A DNA stretch of 64,000 nt from Ottelia alismoides. Taxonomy: Eukaryota > Streptophyta > Magnoliopsida > Alismatales > Hydrocharitaceae. Below are positions 10,661-21,700 of this stretch, piece by piece. The notes beneath the pieces were generated by a model. The model had not been told where the DNA came from, did no database searches, and worked only from the letters and a program-made list of their open reading frames with translations. A program made the position numbers and the translations under genes. The stretch spans positions 1,302,001 to 1,366,000 of the forward strand of contig JAZKJV010002611.1 of the NCBI GenBank assembly GCA_037367405.1, given 5' to 3'. Every line of letters begins with the position of its first letter. Position 1 is the stretch's first letter.

Positions 10661-12254
10661 TCAAATCCCGCACTCCCAAACCCCCTGGTTGCGGGGTCTC
10701 GTAATCTCCTCCCAGGCCACCAGATGCATGTCTGACTTTTGTTGTTTCCCGTCTGACCAAAAAAATCTTCTCATCAGTTTTTCAATCTTCTTTCTCACTC
10801 CCACCGGCATCAACCTAGTCGAGAAAAAGAACGTCGGGATGGCGGAAAGGACATGCTTCAGTAGGACCAGCTTACCACCTCTGGATAAGGTAATCGCCTT
10901 CCACCCAGCCAATCTGAGCTCTATCTTCTGAATGATCGCCTCCCAATCTGATGTTCTCAGTTTGTTTGCCACCAATGGAAGTCCCAGGTAGTTAATTGGT
11001 AGGTCGCCCAACGGGCATCTAAGCAATTCTGCTACCCTTTCCCTATCCTCATTCTACAACCCAAAAGTTATCACGACTGATTTCTGCAAATTTACTTCAA
11101 GCCCAGACAAACTGCTGAAAATGTCCAACAACTGAGCAGCACGACTGTTCATCTCTTCCGTTCCACCAAGGAAAAATATCGTGTCATCTGCGTACTGCAA
11201 CAACGGCACAGATATCTCGTCCAAGCGAAATCCTTCACACCACCCTCCATCGACCGCTTGTTTGAACAGAACCGCTAGTGCATCTGCAACCAGAACAAAA
11301 AGCATGGGTGCTAAAGGGCAACCCTGCCTCACACCTCCCTGTGGCTGGAAATAACCGCCTTCAGGTCTCCCATTAACTAAAACTGAGAAGGAAGTTGTGG
11401 TGATACATCTTTTCATCCATGCCACCCCAGATATCCGGGAACCCTCTTTTCCTCATCGAAGCCCACAGAAATTTCCAATCCACACAGTCATAAGCTTTCG
11501 AAAAATCAATCTTCCACAGAACCCCCTTTGCACCCTTCCGTCTCCACTCTAAGCAAATTTCTGATGCCATAACTAGCCCGTCTGTCATCTGACGTCCGGG
11601 AATGAACGCGGATTGACCCTCCAAAACAATGGCATCCATAATCCTCTTGAGCCTGTTTGCTAGAACTTTTGCCACAATGAGGTAAATTCCGTTGGAAAGA
11701 GCTATTAGTCTGTAGTCTTCTACTCTTGCCGGGTGATCTTTCTTTGGGAGCAGAAACAATAAAGCCTTGTTAATCTTCTCAAACCCCCTATTGCCAACCC
11801 TGAATTCTTCTAGTACATCTATTATCTCTCCCTTGAGGAGGTCCCAAAATTCTCGGTAGAAAAAGATTGGGAACCCGTCCGGCCCAGGCGCCCCATCTGC
11901 GTTCAGCCCCCATACTGCATTCTTTACTTCGCTCTCCGAGAAGGGGTTCACCAGCATCTCCGCCTGCCCCGGTGTCAAAGCCTTCACCCCCTTTCCTAAC
12001 CACCCCCACCCATCCCCTTGCCTTCTTCGCGACGCCTCTACAAAAAAACTTCTCAGTGCACTGCCAATTTGTGCTTCTCCTGAATACCTCTCTCCATCTA
12101 CCTCAATTTCATGAATTCGATTTCTCCTCCTTCTGCCAGAAGCCATGGAGTGAAAGAATCTGGTATTCGCGTCACCTTCTCTAAGCCATTTTTGTCTGGA
12201 CTTTTGTCTCCATTCCACCTCTTCTTTTCGATCCTCCATCATAATGACCTCCAT
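10661..12254 (-). pseudogene. LINE L1 ORF2, reverse transcriptase domain
   Basis: This stretch begins in the pre-RT region (WLREGDANTRFFH). Then come GPDGFPIFFYREFW, the AFIPGRQ block, DFSKAYDCVDW and, after a one-base frameshift near 11,415, [11 protein letters not shown] and the catalytic YADDT at about 11181-11194 on the plus strand. GLPL and the RT thumb region follow. The order matches plant L1-clade RTs, which copy the element RNA at a nicked chromosomal target. It is inactive because of an in-frame TAG at about 11,054 and frameshifts near 11,415 and 10,690. Confidence 0.93.
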
Positions 12255-12266
12255 GAGCCTGGACCT

Positions 12267-13241
12267 CTATGCCATCTCGTTCTGATCCAAGCCCCTTAAA
12301 TCGTCGAGATCATCCAACCTGACCACTTCTTCCTGAGCGTGCCCTCTCTTGTCCCTCCTCTTCATTTGCACCTCTCGTCCAAAGTCCTTCAGAAAAGACT
12401 TAAGTAGTGTCAGTTTAGCTGCCAGATGAGAAACCATAGAACCCTCCGGACTCCAGCTCCTCCACCGATCTGCAACCAACTCCTTGAAGCCCTCCTCAAG
12501 CATCCAAGACCGCTCAAAGCGGAAGAAGAACCTCCCTCTTTCCTCTTCACCTGAAGTCCAGATAATTGGTGTGTGATCTGAGTGTGCCCGTGGAAGAGCC
12601 CAGGCTCGAGATAGAGGGAACCTCTCCACTCCTTCGATAGAGAGTAGAAATCTGTCCAGTCTCGATCTTGACCTTGTGTTGCGCCAAGTATAAGCACAAC
12701 CTGCCGCATCAATAATTGATAGTCCCAGAGAATGTACCATTTCCAGAAACTCTGTTGATCCTACATCTCTCCCACCCCCCCTCCTAGGGCGGTCATCAGG
12801 TAAAAGCGTAAGGTTGAGATCCCCTCCTACCAGCCAAATCTCATCGTTATGCTCTGAGTAAAACTGCATTAGCTCTGCTGCTAAAGATCCCCTTCCATTG
12901 CCATTAGGTCCATAAACATTTGTCACCAGAAAGATGAAGCCATCTGCCTGCCTTCTGAGACGGACCGAGAGAGAGAATAAGGACCTCCACTCCGCAACTA
13001 CCTCAAAATCACTATCCTTCCACCCTGTGACAAGTCCTCCTGCCGCTCCTTGAGCCTCCATGACAACAGCTTGAAAACCACGGCCAATGCCCAGCTCATA
13101 TCCAACCTCTATCAGACTGCGTGACAATTTCGTCTCTTGCAACAAGAAGATGTCCGCTTTTGCCTCCCGGATTAAGGTTCCAACCCCCATGCGCTTTTCG
13201 GGTCTACCAAGACCCCTAACATTCCATGACAATAGCTTCAT
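12267..13241 (-). pseudogene. LINE L1 ORF2, APE-type endonuclease domain
   Basis: The 324-residue frame starts MKLLSWNVRGLG and keeps all landmark residues of the exonuclease-endonuclease-phosphatase fold: the N of WNVRG, the E of LLQETKL, VYGP, GGDLN (usually GDFN), SRLDRFL and the SDH triad near residue 220. This domain nicks the genomic target so that RT can prime there. An in-frame TAG after DQNEMA separates it from the RT part, which resumes in the same frame; a single CAG-to-TAG change would explain it. The start codon overlaps the ORF1 stop. Confidence 0.93.
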
Positions 13242-15432
13242 TAAGCAACCACTGAGCTCCTCTTAATGTGTTGTGGATGAACCACCCCCAAACATTCTGC
13301 AAATCCGCGGTCTAACGGACTAAAACGATTAACCCTTCTTAATGAAGAAAATCCAGCTGTTTGCACGGATTCCTGTCGCTCCAATTCCTCCATGATCTCT
13401 GCCCTTCGCCTCCTTCTATCTACCTTCAACCCAGCCGCTTTCTCACATGCCACGATACAGCTTGTTCCATTAACCGTCTTTAAGGCCTCCCTCTCATCCC
13501 CCAACCCCGAAGCCCGATCGTTAAAAACTATTTTCTCTAGCTCCAGGCTTGACTGTAAGATGGATTCTAGCCTCCCCTCTTCCCCGAGGTCCTTCCATTC
13601 GGTTGGCACCTCCAGTGTCAGACCCCCCGAACTTCCCAGCATTCGAGCCAAACTACGCCAACCACCACTCCCACCAAGCCTCCGAAAACTCCCGACCTCC
13701 GAACTTTCACGCTCCCTCACCTCCGGAGCTATGCTCCTTGATTCACGGCCCTCCGAACCCAACTCCAATCCCCCTATCGACAACCTCTCCAACCGTCCTT
13801 CAGGAACCAAACCCTGACACTTCCTGTTTTCTAAACCTTTCGCCTCAAACACAGCTTCCTCGGTGCAACCACGAGAAAATTCATCCACCCCCTCTTGGAC
13901 TGAAGGAGGTGACCCTCCTCCCTCCAACAGAACTCCCTCTGTATCCCCAAGGACGCCCCGAACCATCCTCCCCCCTGCGAATCACTCTCTGGCCCTTGAT
14001 CGTTAGCCTCTACGTAAATATCTGGTGCGGCATCTTCCAGTGGAACAACCCCACTGGACACGTCTCCATCCGCACGACAAGCAACAGCATTAGCAAGGGG
14101 AGGCATCCCTCCTAGCGGACTATCATTTGGGTCCGATAAGGCACACGGCTCCACCTGGTTTGGTTCTCTCGGGTTCTGACAACTTGAACCTCCAACGCAT
14201 GGCTCCGATTGAGCCCCTGCCTCCACTCGGAAATGTTCCAACATTTTCTGACAATCTGAAGTGCCATTGCACCCATAGATCCCGTGGCTGCACGCTCCCA
14301 TTACGTTAGGCCATAATTGTATGGCCTTATTTTCCTTGAGCGCATCACCCAAAAAATCCGCAACGGCCTTCCCTTTGAATGTTTCATCCCGAATCGGAAA
14401 CGTCCCACTTGAAAGCTTCCTTTGATCACGGGACGGAGAGCCGCGATCCTCGTGTGAGAATCGAGGTGGCCTTCCCGAAATGGCCCGACGTCCAGCGGTG
14501 CTCTGACTTGCTCCCACGTCGAACGGCCGCCCGGTTGACTGACGCTTCACCACCTCCGCCCAAGACTTGCGGTGATCGTCCTCACGAGAGTCCTCCTTCT
14601 CACGACCGCACCAAGGACCGATTGTTGCTAATTCGATGTCCAACACCTCTCCAAGGTACCACACCCTCCTCCAACCTAGCCGAGAAGGGTTGAAACGTCG
14701 CACCTGAATTTCCAGATCTGGGTCCGTTCCCGCTTCACCTCCATCTGCCGCAATCCTGATGACCTGCACCTCTGACCCGAGGATACCCCGGACATGTTTC
14801 AACTTCCTCCAGATGAGGGGTATGCCCCGCACGCGCACGAAGTTGATCCGCCGAAAGTTGTAGCGACCATCAAAGGTACCTGGGATGCGCCACCTAAGGG
14901 CCGTTTCTTTGTTCACGCTCCTCTCCAACAACACCGCTTTTTCATGCTGAGATAGCCCACGTACAACTATACGCCATGGACTAAGTAAGGCGATGTCCCC
15001 GCTAAAGGACCCTTCCAAGGATGCCCCCACATCCGATGTTGTGAGAAACGGCGGCCGCAACCCACCTCCCTCACCGATTAGTAATTCTCCCCCTGAACCC
15101 ACCTTCTTAGCGCCTTCCCTTGGACACGTCTTTGCACGGTGAGAAAAGCCATGACATCTGAAGCATCGCATGGGTTCCCGGCACGATGATGCCCAATGAC
15201 GCAGAGATCCGCATCGAAAGCAACCACGGCCGAAGGGGTTTCGCTTCTGCCCCTGCAACTGGCCACCGAGAGGAACCCCCACCTCCTTCTTCCCCCCGGG
15301 ACTCCAAGGCTTCCTCTCCCGACGCCTAGAACGAACAAGCACCCATGGTGCTCCTTCATCCGTGGTGACTCCCTCGTTCCCCGCCACCCCTAGACTTCCT
15401 CGCACTCCCAGACTTCGTCGCTTCCTCTCCAT
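13241..15432 (-). pseudogene. LINE L1 ORF1, gag-like protein with two CCHC zinc knuckles
   Basis: The frame 13831-15432 (533 residues) starts with ATG 4 nt inside the element. It has a basic N-terminus and two CX2CX4HX4C knuckles, CFRCGSLRHWASSC and CFRCHGFSHRAKTC, at about residues 71-103. A domain with RIVVRGL and YNFRRINFVRVRGIPLIW follows, then a long acidic and Ser/Gly-rich tail. One frameshift near 13,960 moves the tail into the frame 13241-13966. ORF1 proteins of plant LINEs bind element RNA as nucleocapsid-like proteins. Its stop TAA overlaps the ORF2 ATG as TAATG. Confidence 0.88.
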
Positions 15433-15436
15433 CTTC

Positions 15437-15454
15437 GGTCACCATGTTGAATAT
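15437..15454 (+). repeat. Target-site duplication of LINE L1, right copy (18 bp)
   Basis: Exact copy of 9595-9612. Confidence 0.95.
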
Positions 15455-15735
15455 GATCAAAGGCCTGGTATTTTCATGTTCGTAGATGTTTATTACTACA
15501 TTTCATGTTGTTTTGTACTCTTTATTCTAAACACATGTTTGGCAGGGGAGTCATACGATATGCAAGTGTGCATGTACATTTAGGTTTAACAAGAAGTGTA
15601 GGAAGATGATCTTCAGTCATTGGCATAAATACAAATTGATTTTTCTCATTAAAGGGTGTTAGCCTTGGCAGATGGCAAGGATATAGGGTACTTGACAAGT
15701 GTTGGAGTCAGTTTTCCTTGTTTTTTTCCAGGAAG
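15455..15735 (+). pseudogene. MLK: MUT9-like protein kinase pseudogene, C-terminal half
   Basis: The reading frame resumes directly after the LINE TSD with DQRPGIF, equivalent to DQRPDIFRGT of MUT9-like kinases. An AG acceptor near 15545 opens the next exon, which reads GVIRYASVHVHLG, the conserved activation-segment stretch. Decayed matches follow: DDLQSLA, FLIKGC and PWQ. Stop codons occur after LQSLA and in FLIKGC-x-PWQ, and bases are missing before DDLQ. These lesions are independent of the LINE. The normal splice donor after the DQRP exon is mutated. No matches were found beyond about 15,735. Confidence 0.8.
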
Positions 15736-16440
15736 GAAATAATTTTTGAAATGGGTAAAGGGGAAAATACCAAGGAGGAAAAACGGGCAAATTTTAACTG
15801 ATGAGCATACACATAGGTCGTAGTAGGTATGCAGTAAGAAATATGCACCCAACCCAACATTAGGAGAAGAGAAATTGAGGAACATGTTACCTACCTTGTG
15901 GTGCATCCATATCCCAAATGTGGAGATGGGTTGGCCCAGCCCAAGCCTGATCCAATGAAATTGGGTCAGGCTTGGGCCAAAGGATAAAAAGTTGTGAACA
16001 AAGGCACGATCTAAAGCCCGAATTTCTAAGATGGGCTTGGACCTGACACTTCAAGCCTCGACCCATGCTCATCCCTAGTCCTCACACCTTGAGTGGCTAA
16101 TCATTCCATGGACCTATTTTTTATTAGCATTTGACTTGGGTGTCTGTCTTTGTTGTTCCACATGTGTGTGAGGAGAGCAACTCCTCTGTTGTACAACAGA
16201 GTCGGCTGAACAAGCAGAGCCGCACGAGCAATTCACACGAAGTCCGAGCTTTGGTGGCCCTTTACGTGTGAACCGCTCGATTGAAGACCTCTGTTGTAGG
16301 GTTGGGGTTGGAAAATCAAATCTAAAATGAATAGACAAGAAAATGCTTTTTTTCCCACTGGAAACTTCGTTTCGACAACTTCTATTTACTTTGGAAATTG
16401 GAGGGGACCCACTTCTTAATCCTCATCAATATATGCAAAC
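15736..16440. other. Intergenic DNA with a hAT-like MITE fragment and a perfect palindrome
   Basis: At 15925-16077 the composition and the end GCTCATCCCTAG (CTAGGGATGAGC on the other strand) resemble common plant hAT-type MITE termini, and an internal inverted repeat (AAGCCTGATCC / GGGTCAGGCTT) is present. No matching left terminus or TSD was found. At 16184-16201 is the perfect 18-bp palindrome CTCTGTTGTACAACAGAG. No coding signal was seen. Confidence 0.4.
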
Positions 16441-16445
16441 ATATC

Positions 16446-16796
16446 TTACGGAAAGGCGATTGCGGTTGAAAAAGATCTTTGGATAACATTGACCATTCTC
16501 TGGTTAACCTGACGCTCCTTGTGACGCTGCGGAACCATGGCAATTAGGATTTCAAGACCCATGCCTCTGACTGCTCTATCCTTTCTCTCCTTTATCCAAG
16601 CAAGCCATTTCTCTTTATAAATGTTATGCTGACGAGAAAAGTCCCGAAGGGTTCCAGTTTTCCTTTTGAGGAGGTGCGTCTGACATAGCTGGAAAAGTGG
16701 TCTCACCTGACCTTGCACGTGCGAGAATAGTTCCTCCAAACTCGCGAAAGTCGCTCTCGCTATAGCTGGCAAATGAGGTCGGCCGTCTCTAGTCAA
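16446..16796 (-). other. Unrecognised 116-codon open frame
   Basis: The predicted protein is basic and charged, with a stretch HNIYKEKWLAWIKERKDR in its second half. I do not recognise a family. It sits beside mitochondrial-like sequence and could be part of a transferred mitochondrial open frame or of an unidentified transposon. No upstream promoter or splice signals were identified. Confidence 0.3.
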
Positions 16797-17560
16797 TCAG
16801 GGGCTCTCTCAGGCATTTCTCCCTTCTCTGTTCAAGCCTCATCCTGACGTGTGAGAGGAAAGTGGAAGAAGTGACGAGGGTATAGGATGGTTGAAGACTA
16901 CTAGGATAGTGAAATCATCGCTTTGCCGGGTCCTACCTCCGCCTACGGTGGGAAGTGCTGCTGCAGTATAGGTGACCTGGGAGCAGGTGTGAGCATAGAC
17001 GAGAGTCTATAAAAGAAAAACTTCTACGTTTTCGAGGGTATGAGATAGGAAACTCTCAAGTACGGAAAGGTCCGACCTATTCCGGATGAACTCAAGGAAA
17101 GCCTCCTAAGGAGCCTTTGAAAAAGTCTTCAGGCCCTTGATTGTGAATCCACCACGCCCCGTCCTTTGCCAATGCCTAAAAGGGACTATGTAATGGCTTA
17201 GGGAGGAGGAGTCAGATCTCCTTAGCACTTCCAGTCAGAACTATAAGAAATGCTCAGCCAGAGGTTAGCTCTACCATCCGCAGAGAGAGAAAGAATCGAG
17301 CTAAGATTGATCGGAGATTCAAGAGAAGAGCGAGGAGCTTGGACTAGAAGGCATGCATATTCTCTGGCTTCCCCTGAGTGATAGAGTGACTACTGAGTCC
17401 CTGTATTCCAGTTCTTTTTCTATTCGACGAGGCTTGGTCCTTTGAGTCTTTCTTGAGCGAGTCCTAGTTCCCATAAAGAAAAGTCCCCCGCTCGACAAGG
17501 TAGTTGTGTGAATCTTGCGATTTTCTCCTCAAGAGCAAAAGCAAGGTCATGAAACTTACT
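16797..17560. other. Probable nuclear insertion of mitochondrial DNA (NUMT) with group II intron-like sequence
   Basis: The block differs from its surroundings: balanced base composition, no transposon ends and no AT-rich decay. At about 17031-17067 it reads like the domain V hairpin region of plant organellar group II introns (GGTATGAG, then GGAAACTCTCAAGTACGG). The segment 17,400-17,530 has the style of plant mitochondrial spacer. This rests on pattern memory; alignment to a mitochondrial genome would decide it. Confidence 0.5.
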
Positions 17561-17599
17561 TCCATTTATTGATAAAAACACAAGTTGCTCAAGGAAACA

Positions 17600-17780
17600 C
17601 ACTTAAATTTGGATTTTAATCACTTGTACCCTACTTAACTTCTACAATATCAATTATGTCCCTCTTATTTTGCATTATCAGTGGCTGTCCCCAAATTCTA
17701 CAAAATTTAGACGTTTTGCCCTCCCTAAAAGTAAACTGTAAATTTTGTAGGAAATCCAAGAGCGCAACTATTACAAAAAA
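17600..17780. repeat. Single terminus of a MULE/MITE-like repeat family
   Basis: The segment around 17615-17690 (TAATCACTTGTACCCTACTTAACTTC..., then AATATCAATTATG) matches the termini of the inverted-repeat elements at 53665-56260 and 63505-63778. The matching second end was not found nearby, so this is a truncated copy or a solo end. Confidence 0.5.
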
Positions 17781-18662
17781 ATAGGAACCTAACAGATAAA
17801 ATCAAAAAGAGTGATAAAAAACCCCTTAAATTTCTATCAATAACATCATTTTTCGTCTTTACCCCACCTAGCTGATTTCCACTGCCTTTAATTCGCAAGC
17901 ACAGCTCGAATGGATGCCTTACAGGCTGTTTGTGAGAATGACTCATTTTGACACCGTTACCTAACAGCACTGTCACCCAAATATACACCCTCATGTGCTT
18001 GATGCTCACAAAACCTAAAACAGAAATGGGAAAACCATTCCGTCGTCGAGACTTAACATTATCACAAGAAAATGTACAAGCATAGATTGCTTCCATCAAA
18101 AGTGCATAGGATAGAAGGGTTGATACTACTGCTCCGGGAACGCAGCAGATGCGGCCATATGCCACGAGATGCCATGAAAATGCAACCATCTCCTTCCAGT
18201 AGCAGTATTTTGCTTTAATGAGTTCCTGCTTTGGGAGCGCTGCTCAACATTTGGTGTAAGATTAGATCACACATTTGGGTGATGCATTTAGCTTAGCTAT
18301 TCCTGTGAGGAGAAAACCCCAATTACGTGACATTCGGACGTGGCATCATTCTGGAATTGTTTTCGCGGGGGCAATGATGCGAATAGCATCAATGCTATTG
18401 GACTGCAAAATGTACACCCCATCCAGATTAAATCCCATCACCATCGACCCGCAGACATTCCCACCATCACTGGCAGCATCACCACGTTGCAGCCGCAACA
18501 TTCACGAGGGGACGGCAGCATGCAGAGAAGTAATGCACATTGGTGCTGGAGACATGTAAATATAACCCTCTTGATATTAGTGGAAACGCCGAAGAAAAAC
18601 ATTACAATAGCCAACATTTAGTAATCACCAATAAACGGAATTTTCAGCAAATGACAAGCATT
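17781..18662 (-). other. Probable 3' UTR and flank of the CCCH zinc-finger gene
   Basis: This follows the stop codon on the minus strand. It is free of recognisable transposons and more balanced in composition than the introns. No clear AATAAA signal stands out. The minus-strand frame 17725-18189 (154 codons) resembles no family I know and is not taken as a gene. Confidence 0.4.
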
Positions 18663-18746
18663 TTACATCTTGTCAGAACCCATGACCGCTTCTCGAGCCT
18701 CCATTTCAACATCCACAACATCTACTTCCTCATCGTCGTCTTCATA
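18663..18746 (-). CDS. Last coding exon of the CCCH gene (acidic C-terminus)
   Basis: Twenty-seven codons plus [23 protein letters not shown], then VMGSDKM. The acceptor is a pyrimidine-rich tract ending in CAG, and the exon starts in phase 0, in agreement with the preceding donor. The intron is only 83 bp, in contrast with the giant upstream introns. Confidence 0.8.
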   Translation of the reverse strand, partial: YEDDDEEVDVVDVEMEAREAVMGSDKM

Positions 18747-21700
18747 CTGAATAGACAACAACAACAAGGTGTAAGTAAAGAAGCGAAACTATTCTCTTCC
18801 AACAAAGATACTTTTTACCAGCTCCATACCTGAATGTAAGCATTTGGAATAATTTTGAGAGGCAGGGGAGGAAGATGATGCAGTCCTGTTTTTGCTTCTA
18901 TCCCTCCATTTTGAGAAATGGTGTTAGCTTCAGCTGCGTCCGACTTCTCATCAACTTCAACCGCTTCGAGCAGGTCGTCTATAGCATGGGCCGCTATACT
19001 AGTCGAAGGCACTAAGCTCCCCCGTTCAGAAGCCTTTGCCTGAAAAGTTTGATAAGGAACATGTGAAGATTGTGATGCATCTTGTCGATCTTAATACTTA
19101 ACTCCGACGGCGAACTAGATATGACAAACACTACAAGGAGAAAGCCATCACAAGAATCCTATAAAAAGTCAATAGTTTACATCCCGGAGTGTTGTTTCTA
19201 CAGAAGCTAATTGCTATAAATCGACATATAATATGGTCGTCTAATGCAGCTCACTACCTTTGCCAGCTAAATAGCTGACACCCCACCTATTCAAATTAAC
19301 AACCCACAACAAAGACTAAGTTGCGTCAACAAAAATCTTTTACTTCGACCATGGCTGAGTGGGACAAAAGGTGAATCGTGCGCCGGCTTGAGTGGGACCA
19401 AATGCGAAAATGTTGGACCAAGGATGCAACCACAAGAAAAGAGAAGCCAAACGTATAAAGCAACAGCAAGCCGGGTAACCTAATGACATTTAGCCCTTGC
19501 TCTTTCAAAAAGTAATAGTGTGACCTAAAGCTAAAGATGATCAAGAATCAAGACACATCGGATCAACGAATACATGACATGCAGAAATATTTGAGAGGAA
19601 GAAAGCAGTGTGCCTACCACTCAAAAGGCCAGGATTCAAATCCCGTCATGTGGAGGATGTGTTAGGTAGTCGGCAGCCATCGTAAAATATAGTCGAATAT
19701 TTCAACATGGATTTGAGCTGACCCTACTTATAGTGGGAGAAGGCTTTGCCATTTTTTATGAAGAAACTCTTAAGCCAATTAACCAGCTGGCAGGGCACAA
19801 AATGATAGGCAACATGTGGAGGAGATAAACAAAACACAGCCAAGCCTTCTTAAGAAAGGATGGACATTCAAACAGGCATTCATCCTAGAACTATATTAAT
19901 CAGAAAACAAGAACCATGGTTAATAGATAGATCTTCTGTGAAACAACACCCTCCAAAGAAAAAAGATGGGCATTGACTCTATGGAAAGCTGTCTTCGGAA
20001 CCAAATATACGGTGCACTTTCACCACAAGTGGACGATGCTAAACCCCAAAAGATATAAAGTAAAACCCAACATAAAACTTATACCGGGAGTAAGTGAAAA
20101 TTACAGTAGGTGGCAGTTAACAATTAAAAAAACATGCAAATAAAGATGCAGAAGAGCACCTTTTCCAATGCTGTTTGAAGAATGACATTTTTTTCCATTT
20201 TTATGAGTTTGATCATCAGCAACGATCTTACGAACCTCATTTTTAAACAAAACAGTGTTTGCATCTGTCTCCTTCCTGTTTTCTGATGGAGCAATGGGTC
20301 TATCTGATACTGTATCCCAAAACCGTTCCTTATTCTTCGAACTCCCTGCAATAATTTAAAAATGCTATTAGATAAGGTTATGAAGCTGTGCAAAAATCGA
20401 GAAAAAATATGAAGAATTGCCATACTTAATATCTTCAAGAAAGCTAACAAGATGGCAAAGATGTACCATGCAACAGAAGGAAAAGATAGAATGATGCAAC
20501 CCATAAATATGCTAAAAGGGAAGCATGCTGCCTCTGTGTGCTGACTGCGGCATATGCAGTTCTAACTAATGTATGTCTGATGACATGTTAAACTGATATC
20601 ATTCCAAAACGGGATGGCTAACGCACAAAAGTAGAAGTGTCTATTGAGTTGAACTAGACAGACCAGCCCCAACTCATTCAAATTGGATAACCCCGACCGA
20701 ACTCAAACTAATTCGAGCCATAGATGGTTGACTTGAACTCGAAGCACAAGTCTTAAGGAATTTTTTAGGCAAAACCATCTAGAAGATATAGCCTCAATCT
20801 GTTGTAGTGAGGCATAAACCTCGATTAATTAAGGTGGTTTCAAGGTGGTAAGACAGAACCCAAGGTGATGCCTTGATTTTGAAGCCAAGGACATTGTTTA
20901 AAAAAGAGATTGTGATTTTGCCCAATTAAAGTCATACTTTAGGAAACTTAGACTATACAATTTCTATTTATAAATTGCCGTTCATGTAGTCTCTAAACAA
21001 ATCACAGTAAAAAACAAGTTTACTGGAAATGGACGGCGTCTTAATACATGAATAAAAGAGACTTCTTTTTTATACGTTCAAACCAAAGCACTTAAGTTCA
21101 ACATCATTCCTAGCATTATCAATAACTCCTATCCAATCCGAATTTTATTACATCAGTAGCATCGATTCAGATTTCGCGAAATTTCGGCGAATTCGACAAG
21201 GAACCGAAATTTCGAGTGAAATGGCGATATGAGAGCAGTTTTCGATCATTTCTTCACAAATGATCGATATGTGAGAAATTTCGTCAAAATTTTGATGAAA
21301 TATCGTATCGACATGGTATCGATACGATATCCGAAACCGATATTTAAACCCTTGATCAGTAGTAGTAAAAAATATCATCCTTTGTATCAACAGAATTTCG
21401 ACGCATTACACAACTTTAGTTCAAACTAAGACTATACTGCAAATCCATCAATGGTTTAGTTTGATTTTTGTTAATACATACAAGGTGCAAATCATGCCGA
21501 GAGCACGCCATTTTTCCCATCAAAAGAAAATCAATTGTTTCGCCTATCAAGCACCCCCGTGTTAAAATCAATTCTTAAAAGATCACAAGGATTATTATGT
21601 CTGGTTTGATTCAATATATCTGTACAATTTTTCTTTGACATTGTTTCAAAGTAGAACCTAACATGAAACTCCTGTTTTATTTGTTTTGCTGATGTTTAAC

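Larger units (their letters stand above)
9613..15436 (-). mobile_element. LINE L1: nearly full-length L1-clade non-LTR retrotransposon (5.8 kb)
   Basis: The element reads right to left. It has an ORF1 with two CCHC knuckles, then an APE-type endonuclease, a reverse transcriptase with the YADD box, and a C-terminal zinc-binding domain. It ends in a poly(A) tail seen as T's at 9612-9620. An exact 18-bp TSD flanks it, the signature of target-primed reverse transcription. The ORF1 start codon lies only 4 nt inside the 5' border, so the 5' UTR is either absent or lost. ORF2 carries in-frame TAG stops near 12265 and 11054 and several frameshifts, so this copy is inactive. It disrupts a kinase pseudogene on the opposite strand. 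Confidence 0.95.

Noticed and set aside
13392..14693. Plus-strand open frames of 104-188 codons
   Set aside because: Shadows of the minus-strand LINE ORF1, which has clear zinc knuckles and family motifs.
17725..18189. 154-codon minus-strand open frame as a gene
   Set aside because: No recognisable domain; it lies in the probable 3' UTR/flank of the CCCH gene and overlaps a repeat terminus.
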